A program made the translations under genes and the position numbers. Under the pieces are notes generated by a model that saw nothing but the letters and a program-made list of their open reading frames with translations, ran no database searches and was not told the origin of the DNA. Shown here piece by piece: positions 1-6,094 of a stretch of DNA of 6,699 nucleotides (position 1 is the first letter of the stretch; every line of letters starts with the position of its first letter). Origin of the DNA: Deltaproteobacteria bacterium (GTDB taxonomy: Bacteria > Desulfobacterota > DSM-4660 > Desulfatiglandales > Desulfatiglandaceae); NCBI GenBank assembly GCA_029932035.1, contig JAOZQV010000211.1:1-6699 (forward strand). Direction: 5' to 3'.

Positions 1-34
1 GTTAAGTGGTTAACTGGCTGACGATCGAAAATCT

Positions 35-1855
35 ATGAAAAAAATTCTGACAATCGTTTCACTCGTTCTCATCGCAGCAGTCCTTTTTCTCAAAGAGGGT
101 CGACTCAACCGGCCTTCTGAACCCATCAAGGACGGGTGTGTGTCCTGCCACAAAGAGGTGAAAGATCCTGACCCATCCCATCCAATCTCGGCCTTTGGAT
201 GTTATACCTGTCACTTAGGCAACAGATACTCATTAGACAGAGAAAGGGCCCATTTTACCATGGTTCGAAATCCAGGGGACCTCCGTGTTGTGGACAGAAC
301 CTGCGGGAAAACAGGGTGTCATTCGGATATTGCGGCCCGTGTCAAAAACAGTCTCATGGCCACAAACGTAGGGATCCTAAAAACTCTCCAGGAACAGTGG
401 CTCAATAGAAAGAATATCTCCGGTAACTCACCCGTTGCTATGGGCGTTGGTGTCAGGGATCTTTACGGCAATACGCCACCTCAAAATCTTGCCATTGATC
501 ACTATCGAAAGATGTGCGGGGGATGCCATTTGTGGAAGAAAAGGGGCGACCGCAAGGGAGAGATAGGCAGGAGGGGCGGCGGTTGCAGCAATTGCCACAT
601 TCTGGATGATGAAAAAGAGGGAAGAGCGAAAAACGAGGCCATTGACCACCCCGAGATGACAACGAGGATCCCTTCGGCAAATTGTATAAAGTGTCATAAC
701 AGATCTGCAAGGATTGGCCTGTCCTATTCCGGCAGGTTAGAGTCTGAAGGTTACGGAACACCCTATGAAGGGGCCGGCCTGAGCAGCAGGAAGCTCTCAG
801 GGAACCGTTTCTTTTTGAACCTGCCGGCGGATGTCCACTTCAGCGGGGTCGGGATGGAATGTATAGACTGTCATACCGCTACCGGTCTGATGGGGGACGG
901 GAAGCGATACGACAGGATGCATTCACAAATCGACATCACCTGTCAGACGTGTCATTCCCCAGAGTTTTCCATGACCAAAGGCCCTGATTCATTGGCAGAC
1001 CGATTAGCCTTTCTGAATAAGCGGGTCCCGTGGAAAAAGGAAAAACTTTGCGCTCTCAGCAATAAGGGGACACCTATCTACAATCTCCAGAAAGAGGGCA
1101 GCAAAGTAATCTTCTACCGCAAGATGGATGGCCAACCCTTTGAGATGGATATCCGATCGTCCAACAAGCCTCACCACCGTTTGAAGGGACACAAGCGTCT
1201 CTCCTGCCAGGCCTGCCACTCTATCTGGATACCGCAGTGTTATGGGTGCCACCTGACATATAATAAATCTGAGAAGCAGAAAGACTGGATAAGCAGCGAG
1301 ATGTCGCCTGGCAGGTGGAAGGAGGCCCGCTCTTATCTCCGCTTTTCAAAGCCCGCCCTCGGAATCAGGGATGGTCTTGAGATCTTCCCGATCTCCCCGT
1401 GCCAGGAGTTTGTCTCGGTCTTTGACAAATCGGGCAGATACCTCGAAGACGAGTCATTCAGTATCATGAACATATCGGCATTTGATCCCCATACCACTGC
1501 CAAAAAATCGAGGGGATGCCTTGAATGCCATCAAGACCCGAAGGTAATCGGACTCGGAGAAGGTATCCTCCATCAGAAAGGGGGGAAGCGGGTGTTCAGA
1601 CCAACCTATGACTCATCCTCTTCTGGGATGGATCTTTCCTTCCCCTTAGATGCTTTTGTAAACCTGAAAGGAGAACCGCTCCAATCAGGCTCAGGAAAAG
1701 GCGTGAGGCCCTTCAACAAAGAAGAGATCGACCGGATACTCTCAATCGAATCCTGCCTTGGCTGTCATAACCGCTACGATGACAAGATCTATGCAGACTT
1801 CAATGAATCTATCAGGCGTTTTGAAATGGAGGGGGGGGCGCCATGCCTGAAATGA
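35..1855 (+). CDS. Membrane-anchored dodecahaem c-type cytochrome
   Basis: This 606-residue protein is predicted to carry electrons outside the cytoplasm through covalently bound c-type haems. Eleven CXXCH motifs begin at residues 35, 56, 161, 184, 217, 276, 303, 391, 402, 495 and 574, and one CX4CH motif (CGKTGCH) begins at residue 90, so up to 12 haems are possible. About 11 further histidines (for example 49, 73, 156, 205, 268, 296, 380, 381, 386, 486 and 513) could serve as distal ligands, which suits mostly bis-His haems. Residues 1-20 are a Lys-Lys start followed by a hydrophobic helix with no clear AXA site or lipobox, so I infer an uncleaved membrane anchor. The ATG at 35 is the only ordinary start, because an in-frame stop lies at 11-13. 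No strong ribosome site precedes it, and coupling to an upstream gene is possible. It overlaps and is paralogous to the next gene. The cytochrome class is certain; its redox partner is unknown. Confidence 0.93.
   Translation: MKKILTIVSLVLIAAVLFLKEGRLNRPSEPIKDGCVSCHKEVKDPDPSHPISAFGCYTCHLGNRYSLDRERAHFTMVRNPGDLRVVDRTCGKTGCHSDIAARVKNSLMATNVGILKTLQEQWLNRKNISGNSPVAMGVGVRDLYGNTPPQNLAIDHYRKMCGGCHLWKKRGDRKGEIGRRGGGCSNCHILDDEKEGRAKNEAIDHPEMTTRIPSANCIKCHNRSARIGLSYSGRLESEGYGTPYEGAGLSSRKLSGNRFFLNLPADVHFSGVGMECIDCHTATGLMGDGKRYDRMHSQIDITCQTCHSPEFSMTKGPDSLADRLAFLNKRVPWKKEKLCALSNKGTPIYNLQKEGSKVIFYRKMDGQPFEMDIRSSNKPHHRLKGHKRLSCQACHSIWIPQCYGCHLTYNKSEKQKDWISSEMSPGRWKEARSYLRFSKPALGIRDGLEIFPISPCQEFVSVFDKSGRYLEDESFSIMNISAFDPHTTAKKSRGCLECHQDPKVIGLGEGILHQKGGKRVFRPTYDSSSSGMDLSFPLDAFVNLKGEPLQSGSGKGVRPFNKEEIDRILSIESCLGCHNRYDDKIYADFNESIRRFEMEGGAPCLK
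1828..1838 (+). promoter_or_regulatory. Ribosome binding site within a G-tract at the cytochrome junction
   Basis: GGAGG at 1828-1832 runs into eight consecutive G residues (1831-1838). It lies inside the last codons of the first cytochrome gene and 10 bases before the ATG at 1843, which favours that start over the ATG at 1852. Its position means that translation of the first gene keeps the site open, the usual sign of translational coupling. The homopolymer is also a natural slippage site. Confidence 0.7.
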
Positions 1856-3624
1856 CGAGAAGCAGCTCTCGTTTACTTTTCAACATGAAGGTGTTTTGTC
1901 TAATAAACATCCTGCTTTTACCGCTGTTTGCTGTTGGTGCCGGCGGCGATAACCGGGCCGCGGAAAAAATCGATTACGCTGACTGCCTTCGCTGTCATGA
2001 GGGAATAGAGCCGATCAGTCCTGACCATCCATTCAAGTGCGCTGCCTGCCACCTGAAGCCTGAGGATAAAAAGAGAAAAGTGCTCATAGACCACCAGAGG
2101 ATCGTCAGAAATCCTTCAGCCCCCGGGAATATGGAGATCTTTTGCATAAAATGCCACGAAAAGGAGATCAAACAGGTCAAAAACTCCCTTCATTCGACAA
2201 TGGCCGGGATTATCAACCAGACCCGGTATCTCTGGGGTGCCCAGAAAAGGGCGGCCCCGGCCATTTATGGGCTGAGCGATCCTTTAAAGCCATTACCAGA
2301 GCCTGACCCTTCTATATATCCCGAAACCCCGGCCATGCTTGTGGATGATTTTCTGAGGAGGCGATGCCTCAGATGCCACATCAATACCAAAGGCATCGAA
2401 AGCCCCGGCCTTTACAGGGGAACGGGGTGCGCTGCCTGTCATGTGCTCTATAATAATGACGGCCGATATCGCGGGAAAGACCAGGCAATTGACCGATCCA
2501 AGAAAGGATATCCGGCCAAGCACAATTTTACGAAACGCATCCCGAACGCGCAATGCATGCATTGCCATAACCCAAATCATGTGGGAGCGGATTATGAAGG
2601 GTTGTTCGAGCACGATTATAACGATTCCTATCGATCGCCAATGGTGAACGGCAAATTAAGGGGAACAATCTATGGATCAAATCATCACCACCTAGCCAAG
2701 GATATTCATGCGGAAAAGGGGCTCTGGTGCATCGACTGCCACACCCGGAAAGACGTCATGGGAGACGGACATACATACAGCTATGAGATGGAGGTCCCAA
2801 AGCGCTCCTGCGCCGATTGTCATGGAGGTTTCAATAATACAACCCCTGACCTGACCAACCAGGCAATTCGCAAGGTTGCAGGCGAGTTCCTGTTTATATC
2901 TAAAAATCATGGTAAGAAGCACCGGTTGCCTCTTTTTTCACCGGATTCGATCGGTCACAGGATCCGGGCACACGCAAAGGTACGGTGCAGCGCCTGCCAT
3001 GCCCAATGGTCGTATCAAGACTATGGTATGAGCGTCATGCGTGAGGATGTGATCAATGATTATAAGTGGTGGAACCTTACCGCCCAGGGAGATCCATATC
3101 TACAAAAAAAACTAAAAAAATATGTGGAAAGCCCGGACACAGTCTATCCTGTTTCCATGGACCGTTTATCCGGCAGGGAGCACTTGGGGATCTGGTCTAT
3201 GGGCTGGAGATTCAGACGGTGGGAACAGATGCCTCTCGGTGTAGATCATACCGGCAGGTACACCATATTGCGCCCCCTTTATCAGTACCTCATGACCTAT
3301 GTGGATCAGGCAGGGAATGTCCCCTTGGACAGCGTTGCGCCATCAAGGGGGGATGGCACAGGGAAAGGATGGGCCTTTATGCCCTATGTGCCTCATACCA
3401 CAGCACCTTTTGGGAGGGCGTGTAACGCCTGTCACCAAAACAGGGTGGCCGCAGGACTGGGTATTCAGGAGGAAATCACCATTGATAATGTTTTAACAAT
3501 TCCATCCCCACCTGCGGTTGAAGCGATGCGCCTCCTGAACCGGGAGGAAAAGAGAAAACTAATGGAGCCAACAAAAGAGTGGCATAAGGAAAGACTTAAG
3601 GCCTCAAAAACACGTCACGAGTAA
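1843..3624 (+). CDS. Secreted decahaem c-type cytochrome, paralogue of the upstream gene
   Basis: This 593-residue protein has ten CXXCH motifs, beginning at residues 48, 66, 101, 175, 196, 238, 296, 323, 382 and 527. The N-terminus has Arg-rich residues 5-10, a hydrophobic stretch at about 15-32 and a plausible signal-peptidase site near AVGA/GG, so a periplasmic or exported protein is predicted. It aligns along its length with the upstream cytochrome. Shared landmarks include RNP before motif 3, QVKNSL or RVKNSL after it, CIDCHT followed by MGDG, and PHTTA before the penultimate or last haem. It lacks two motifs of that paralogue: the one next to motif 9, and the C-terminal one. Many extra histidines, including HHH at 281-283, could be axial ligands. 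The start at 1843 sits 10 bases after GGAGG. An ATG at 1852, forming an ATGA overlap with the upstream stop, and Met15 are alternatives. The two genes are surely co-translated. Electron transfer between the two proteins is inferred. Confidence 0.93.
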   Translation: MPEMTRSSSRLLFNMKVFCLINILLLPLFAVGAGGDNRAAEKIDYADCLRCHEGIEPISPDHPFKCAACHLKPEDKKRKVLIDHQRIVRNPSAPGNMEIFCIKCHEKEIKQVKNSLHSTMAGIINQTRYLWGAQKRAAPAIYGLSDPLKPLPEPDPSIYPETPAMLVDDFLRRRCLRCHINTKGIESPGLYRGTGCAACHVLYNNDGRYRGKDQAIDRSKKGYPAKHNFTKRIPNAQCMHCHNPNHVGADYEGLFEHDYNDSYRSPMVNGKLRGTIYGSNHHHLAKDIHAEKGLWCIDCHTRKDVMGDGHTYSYEMEVPKRSCADCHGGFNNTTPDLTNQAIRKVAGEFLFISKNHGKKHRLPLFSPDSIGHRIRAHAKVRCSACHAQWSYQDYGMSVMREDVINDYKWWNLTAQGDPYLQKKLKKYVESPDTVYPVSMDRLSGREHLGIWSMGWRFRRWEQMPLGVDHTGRYTILRPLYQYLMTYVDQAGNVPLDSVAPSRGDGTGKGWAFMPYVPHTTAPFGRACNACHQNRVAAGLGIQEEITIDNVLTIPSPPAVEAMRLLNREEKRKLMEPTKEWHKERLKASKTRHE

Positions 3625-3629
3625 AAGGG

Positions 3630-3678
3630 GGCGCCTATTTTATGAAATTTGCGCCTTTATTAAAGGGGTCAATACCCC
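3630..3678. terminator. Possible terminator region between convergent transcription units
   Basis: Two inverted repeats lie between the stop of the second cytochrome and the end of hicB. GGCGC (3630-3634) pairs with GCGCC (3651-3655) around a 16-base AT-rich loop. GGGGT (3665-3669) pairs with ACCCC (3674-3678) around a 4-base loop. Read on the - strand, the second hairpin is followed by TTTAAT, a weak U-tract that could serve the hic operon. Neither hairpin has a long stem or a good T-run in the cytochrome direction, so this is only a plausible terminator zone. Confidence 0.3.
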
Positions 3679-3740
3679 AATCACCCTCCTGCTCCAGATG
3701 TTGACTGGAATCAATTGTCAAAGCACGGCTGAGAGGAACA

Positions 3741-4073
3741 TCAAATGTGAGTAGCTTTTTCCAAAGCCTCGGAAGCCCATTGATTTATGCTTTTTCCATG
3801 CACCTCGGCAGCAGTTGCCACGGCGGCATGAACATCCACTGGGACCCGCAGCATCAACTTACCGGAATAGGGCTTTTGTGCGGGTCTTCCTGTTTCTTCA
3901 CTTATGGCGATGTAATTATCGACGGATTCATGAAACGCACTTTCCAGCTCATCAACCGTAGAGCCGTGGAAGCCGACAATATCCTTAATGCCGGCCAGAT
4001 GCCCGACAAAAATGCGGTCTTCCTCATCATATTCAATGCGGGCGATATAGCCCCTGTATTTCATCATGTTCAT
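3741..4073 (-). CDS. hicB: HicB-family antitoxin
   Basis: This 110-residue protein fits HicB antitoxins of type II toxin-antitoxin systems. Residues 4-60 match the HicB partial RNase-H-like fold: Y-x-G-x-I-A-R-I-E-Y near the start, then IFVGHLAGI, the typical GFHGSTVDELESAF segment, and a short helix ending in EETGRP. Residues 73-107 (LMLRVPVDVHAAVATAA, then KSINQWASEAL) read as a ribbon-helix-helix DNA-binding domain of the kind that represses the operon. The start codon at 4073 overlaps the hicA stop in an ATGA, so the two are translationally coupled with the toxin gene first, as is common for hicAB. HicB proteins bind and neutralise HicA and bind operator DNA. I infer both roles here from family resemblance. 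Met3 and Met4 are minor alternative starts. Confidence 0.88.
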   Translation of the reverse strand: MNMMKYRGYIARIEYDEEDRIFVGHLAGIKDIVGFHGSTVDELESAFHESVDNYIAISEETGRPAQKPYSGKLMLRVPVDVHAAVATAAEVHGKSINQWASEALEKATHI

Positions 4074-4324
4074 AGTGTTATACCTGCCTGTTTCAAAAAA
4101 CTGCGTGCATCTTTCACCCGATATCGTAATGCTGCTCTGTCAGGATGCGGGCGGTGAAAATCCGCCCGCACATCGTTCAGAACAAAACTGACAGCGGAAC
4201 CCGCTCTTTCCGTTCGAACCGCTCCCAGAGCCAGAAACAGAGCTTCAATTTTGCGCCATTCGATATTACCATTAACCGGATCGGTAAAGACTGCCCTGAG
4301 CATTTTCCGGTTCTTACTGTTCAT
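4070..4324 (-). CDS. hicA: HicA-family toxin, longer subtype
   Basis: This 84-residue basic protein is predicted to be the mRNA-interferase partner of the adjacent HicB. It begins MNSKNRKML and continues with a helix (EWRKIEALFLALGA), a GSAVSFVLN strand, the conserved FHRPHP segment at residues 56-61 and a C-terminal helix ending FLKQAGITL, the usual HicA closing pattern. The best-known HicA proteins carry a catalytic His just after the Gly-Ser of the first strand. Here that place holds Ala44, so the His residues in FHRPHP (57 and 60) are the candidate active-site residues. I chose the ATG at 4324 because the longer frame to 4393 adds unrelated residues and runs through the promoter. No Shine-Dalgarno precedes this ATG, which lies only 7 bases beyond a -10 box, so a leaderless message is likely. 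Toxicity has not been shown. Confidence 0.83.
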   Translation of the reverse strand: MNSKNRKMLRAVFTDPVNGNIEWRKIEALFLALGAVRTERAGSAVSFVLNDVRADFHRPHPDRAALRYRVKDARSFLKQAGITL

Positions 4325-4331
4325 ACAATTA

Positions 4332-4359
4332 ATAATATCACATTTTGCTATCATTGCAA
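4332..4359 (-). promoter_or_regulatory. Predicted sigma70-type promoter of hicAB
   Basis: On the - strand, a -35-like TTGCAA (4354-4359) and a -10-like TATTAT (4332-4337, five of six consensus bases) are 16 bases apart. Transcription would begin at about 4324-4325, on or next to the hicA ATG. This agrees with the absence of a ribosome binding site and points to leaderless translation. Confidence 0.55.
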
Positions 4360-4360
4360 A
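4344..4360. promoter_or_regulatory. Inverted repeat overlapping the hicAB promoter, candidate HicB operator
   Basis: TTTGC (4344-4348) and GCAAA (4356-4360) are perfect 5-base arms around a 7-base centre. They cover the -35 box and part of the spacer of the predicted hicAB promoter. Ribbon-helix-helix HicB antitoxins are known to repress from such palindromes, so autoregulation here is an inference from position. Confidence 0.45.
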
Positions 4361-4372
4361 CACAAAACAACA

Positions 4373-4386
4373 GGAAAAGGGGACAG
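4373..4386. repeat. Possible remnant of a GGAAAAGGGGACAG-type dispersed repeat
   Basis: The string GGAAAAGGGGACAG lies just upstream of the hicAB promoter. Sequences of this form recur near REP-associated transposases in many genomes, from memory. With a single short copy and no transposase nearby it can only be called a possible relic. The stretch 4387-4491 between it and the HNH promoter shows nothing else I can support. Confidence 0.2.
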
Positions 4387-4491
4387 AGGTCAATAGTGGC
4401 CCATGAGCACGAAGGGTACAAAAAAGAGTTTTAGAGATTGGCTTTAGCGTCGGCCATTTAGGGGAAAAAGAGCTTGAACTTGATTTTATCC

Positions 4492-4520
4492 TTGTGTTTT
4501 TTATTTATTTGGGTTATAAT
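4492..4520 (+). promoter_or_regulatory. Predicted promoter of the HNH gene
   Basis: A perfect TATAAT -10 box (4515-4520) sits 17 bases after TTGTGT (4492-4497), a weak -35 that matches only in its TTG. The start point would fall near 4527, about three bases before the HNH ATG at 4530. That ATG has no Shine-Dalgarno, so a leaderless or nearly leaderless mRNA is suggested. The surrounding T-rich sequence (4484-4510) is typical of promoter DNA. Confidence 0.55.
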
Positions 4521-4529
4521 GGCCATATT

Positions 4530-5054
4530 ATGGAACAGGTCTTGCTTTTAAATATCACCTACGAACCGTTGAAGGTCATCAACTGGAAAAAGGCGATAAC
4601 CCTCCTCATGTTAGGCAAGGTAGAGGTGCTTGAAGAATATGGGCGGGATATCCATTCGGTCAGTTTTACCATTAAACTTCCTTCAGTGATCCGGCTACTG
4701 ATGCTGGTAAAGAGGCCACGAAACCAGATCAGGTTCTCGAGGCAGAACATCTACGCAAGGGACAAGTACAAATGCCAGTATTGCGGCCGGAAACTCCCTG
4801 TGGAGGATCTAAGCTATGACCATGTCGTGCCAAAGTCCAGGGGAGGGAAGACTCTTTGGAATAATATTGTTACCTCCTGCATGGCATGTAACAGGAAGAA
4901 GGGAGGCCGTACACCGAGAGAAGCCAATATGAAGCTTATCCGCAAGCCCTCCAAACCAAAATGGTTGCCCGCCCTGAGGATCACAATCGGTTTCAACGAG
5001 GTCCCCACATCATGGCAGGACTATCTGTACTGGAATGTGGAGTTGATTGAATAA
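4530..5054 (+). CDS. HNH endonuclease-domain protein
   Basis: This 174-residue cytoplasmic protein has a complete HNH nuclease core. A zinc knuckle C82-x2-C85 is followed by the catalytic-type DHVVPKSRGG (Asp97, His98), the NNIVTSC segment with Asn111 and Asn112, and a second knuckle C117-x2-C120 followed by Asn121 and a basic tail (RKKGGR). Residues 1-80 hold a conserved N-terminal part, LLLNITYEPLKVINWKKAI, that is typical of a widespread stand-alone HNH family of about this length. I chose the ATG at 4530. The GTG at 4494 would add 12 non-conserved residues and lies within the -35 box. The HNH fold cuts DNA, but the role of this stand-alone family is not established; repair and defence are both possible. 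It is transcribed away from hicAB and converges on the HIT gene. It is not part of any intron, intein or restriction system visible here. Confidence 0.88.
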   Translation: MEQVLLLNITYEPLKVINWKKAITLLMLGKVEVLEEYGRDIHSVSFTIKLPSVIRLLMLVKRPRNQIRFSRQNIYARDKYKCQYCGRKLPVEDLSYDHVVPKSRGGKTLWNNIVTSCMACNRKKGGRTPREANMKLIRKPSKPKWLPALRITIGFNEVPTSWQDYLYWNVELIE

Positions 5055-5094
5055 AACTGAGACCGGCCATCTTAATCGGTTGAGCCCCTCTGAA

Positions 5095-5514
5095 CTATTT
5101 TATCGCGGCCGCAATCTTATCGGCGGTCTCTCTGACCGCCTCCATATCCCCCTCTTTAAGCTCCCATGTGGCTACGGGAAGCTCAGGATCTCCAGCGAGC
5201 CTGGGAACCAAGTGGAGATGGTAGTGCAAGACGACCTGATTCGCGCCCGGCCCGTTTAATTGAACGCAGGCCACACCTGAAGGCTGCAATGCATCTTGAA
5301 TGGCCTTGATAATTTTTTTTGAGGCAAGATGAATGGCAGTTAGATCATCTCCCGAGATTTCCCACAGGTCTTGAGCATGTCTCTTGGGGATAATGAGGGT
5401 GTGGCCGGGGGAGATCGGGTTTATGTCCTCAAAGGCAAAAACCTTTTCATCCTCATACACCTTGAAGCTGGGGATTTCCCCCTTAACAATTTTACAGAAG
5501 ATACAGTCATCCAT
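5095..5514 (-). CDS. HIT-family (histidine triad) nucleotide hydrolase
   Basis: This 139-residue protein is a bacterial HIT protein, expected to hydrolyse nucleoside phosphoramidates, aminoacyl-adenylates or dinucleoside polyphosphates in the cytoplasm. The histidine triad is intact at residues 97-101 (HYHLH, followed by LVPR), and His99 is the usual covalent-nucleotide position. Other family marks are CIFCKI at 4-9, with Cys4 and Cys7 of the structural zinc site and His46 as a likely third ligand, FEDINPISPGHTLIIPKRH at 28-46, and NGPGANQ at 87-93. The length suits the Hit branch with a longer C-terminus. The ATG at 5514 is supported by a full AGGAGG Shine-Dalgarno (5522-5527 on this strand) with a 7-base spacer. 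It ends 40 bases from the convergent HNH gene and shows no obvious tie to the cytochromes. The exact substrate cannot be read from sequence. Confidence 0.93.
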   Translation of the reverse strand: MDDCIFCKIVKGEIPSFKVYEDEKVFAFEDINPISPGHTLIIPKRHAQDLWEISGDDLTAIHLASKKIIKAIQDALQPSGVACVQLNGPGANQVVLHYHLHLVPRLAGDPELPVATWELKEGDMEAVRETADKIAAAIK

Positions 5515-5693
5515 TTAGTTTCCTCCTCTTGATCGGCCCCTGGTTATCCTGTTTGATCATTAGTGATAAAACCGCGACAAGGCGCAAAACTCACAAAAAA
5601 TAAAATTGAAATATAGCAATGTCAGCAAGTTGGCAGCAAGAATCTGCTGTTAACTGGTCCGATTTTCATAAAAAATGGGCGGAGCATTCCTTA

Positions 5694-5747
5694 ACTTTAG
5701 GCACTCCAAACTTTAGGCACTTTAAACTTTGGTGTACTTTAGGCACT
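5694..5747. repeat. Three direct copies of ACTTTAGGCACT
   Basis: Identical 12-mers lie at 5694-5705, 5710-5721 and 5736-5747, giving periods of 16 and 26 bases. A partial unit (AAACTTT then GGTGT) fills the longer gap. On the - strand the unit reads AGTGCCTAAAGT. The third copy overlaps the stop codon and last codons of the unknown gene that ends at 5739. I recall similar strings between genes of Desulfobacterota, so a small dispersed intergenic repeat is likely. The 224-base gap from 5515 to 5738 holds this cluster and the upstream region of the HIT gene, with no other gene that I can support. Confidence 0.75.
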
Positions 5748-6047
5748 TTCCGTTCTATCATTAATGATACCGTCAATGAATGCCCTTTGTTCCTCGGGAA
5801 GTCCGGTCGTCCTCTTGATATTCATGGCCCTCATCACATCATAGGTCCCGTCCTCGAACAGGACCGGGATCTGGATCACATAGTCAGGATTATGACAACA
5901 CCCTGGTGCAAAATAATGTCCCGGTCTTTTTCCCTCCTTCAGATTGTTTCTGATCCTTGCAAACACCTCTTCAGAAATCACCATTCCCGCCTGGCCTGTG
6001 AAGGTGGCAACCGTATCGCCTGCCTCAAACAGCCTTTTTCTTTCCAT
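5739..6047 (-). CDS. Conserved-looking protein of unknown function
   Basis: I do not recognise a named family for this 102-residue soluble protein, but it has the look of a real gene. The ATG at 6047 follows GAGGGAG with GAGG six bases away. Residues 8-25 (EAGDTVATFTGQAGMVIS) resemble the opening strands of a small beta-barrel, such as an SH3- or KOW-like fold. A basic helix (27-41) leads into RPGHYFAPGCCHNPDY (41-56), where Cys50, Cys51, His44 and His52 could bind a metal. An acidic strand region, VLFEDGTYDVMRAMNI, follows, then a charged helix. There is no signal peptide or membrane segment. It may share a transcript with the regulator remnant 73 bases upstream. Its last codons run into the AGTGCCTAAAGT repeat cluster, so the C-terminus may have been altered by repeat insertion. 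The open frame on the opposite strand (5619-6077) looks like its shadow. Confidence 0.65.
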   Translation of the reverse strand: MERKRLFEAGDTVATFTGQAGMVISEEVFARIRNNLKEGKRPGHYFAPGCCHNPDYVIQIPVLFEDGTYDVMRAMNIKRTTGLPEEQRAFIDGIINDRTESA

Positions 6048-6076
6048 GGACTCCCTCGTTACTTCATTCCTTTTTG

Positions 6077-6094
6077 ACAGGATCTACAGGATTT
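6077..6094. repeat. Tandem 9-mer ACAGGATYT, two copies
   Basis: ACAGGATCT (6077-6085) is followed directly by ACAGGATTT (6086-6094). A divergent inverted echo, AATCTTATCCAG, lies at 6102-6113. ACAGGATTT-type 9-mers repeated in tandem are a familiar intergenic motif in several bacterial groups, so this is likely a short decayed copy. It sits between the regulator remnant and the unknown gene. Confidence 0.5.

Noticed and set aside
1..14. Inverted repeat GTTAA-N4-TTAAC at the left edge
   Set aside because: The arms are five AT-rich bases at the very edge of the window. Chance is a sufficient explanation and there is no context on the left.
3066..3425. 119-codon open frame on the + strand inside the second cytochrome
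   Set aside because: It lies in another frame of a cytochrome gene whose own frame has continuous CXXCH motifs and homology to its paralogue.
3747..4157. 136-codon open frame on the + strand
   Set aside because: It is antisense to hicB and the end of hicA, which carry clear family signatures. It has no recognisable domain of its own.
4325..4393. N-terminal extension of hicA back to an ATG at 4393
   Set aside because: The added residues are hydrophobic and unlike the family, and they would be encoded by the promoter, the palindrome and a repeat-like string. MNSKNRK is the usual family start.
5055..5094. Hairpin ACCG...CGGT between the convergent HNH and HIT genes
   Set aside because: The arms are only four bases with an 11-base loop and no T-run, so it cannot be called a terminator.
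5694..5747. CRISPR array
   Set aside because: The units are 12 bases with gaps of only 4 and 14 bases between copies and no cas genes, so repeat and spacer lengths do not fit.
5619..6077. 152-codon open frame on the + strand
   Set aside because: It overlaps the unknown - strand gene almost wholly, passes through the direct repeats, has no clear ribosome site, and its sequence (many His, Arg and Ser, no family signature) reads as an antisense shadow.
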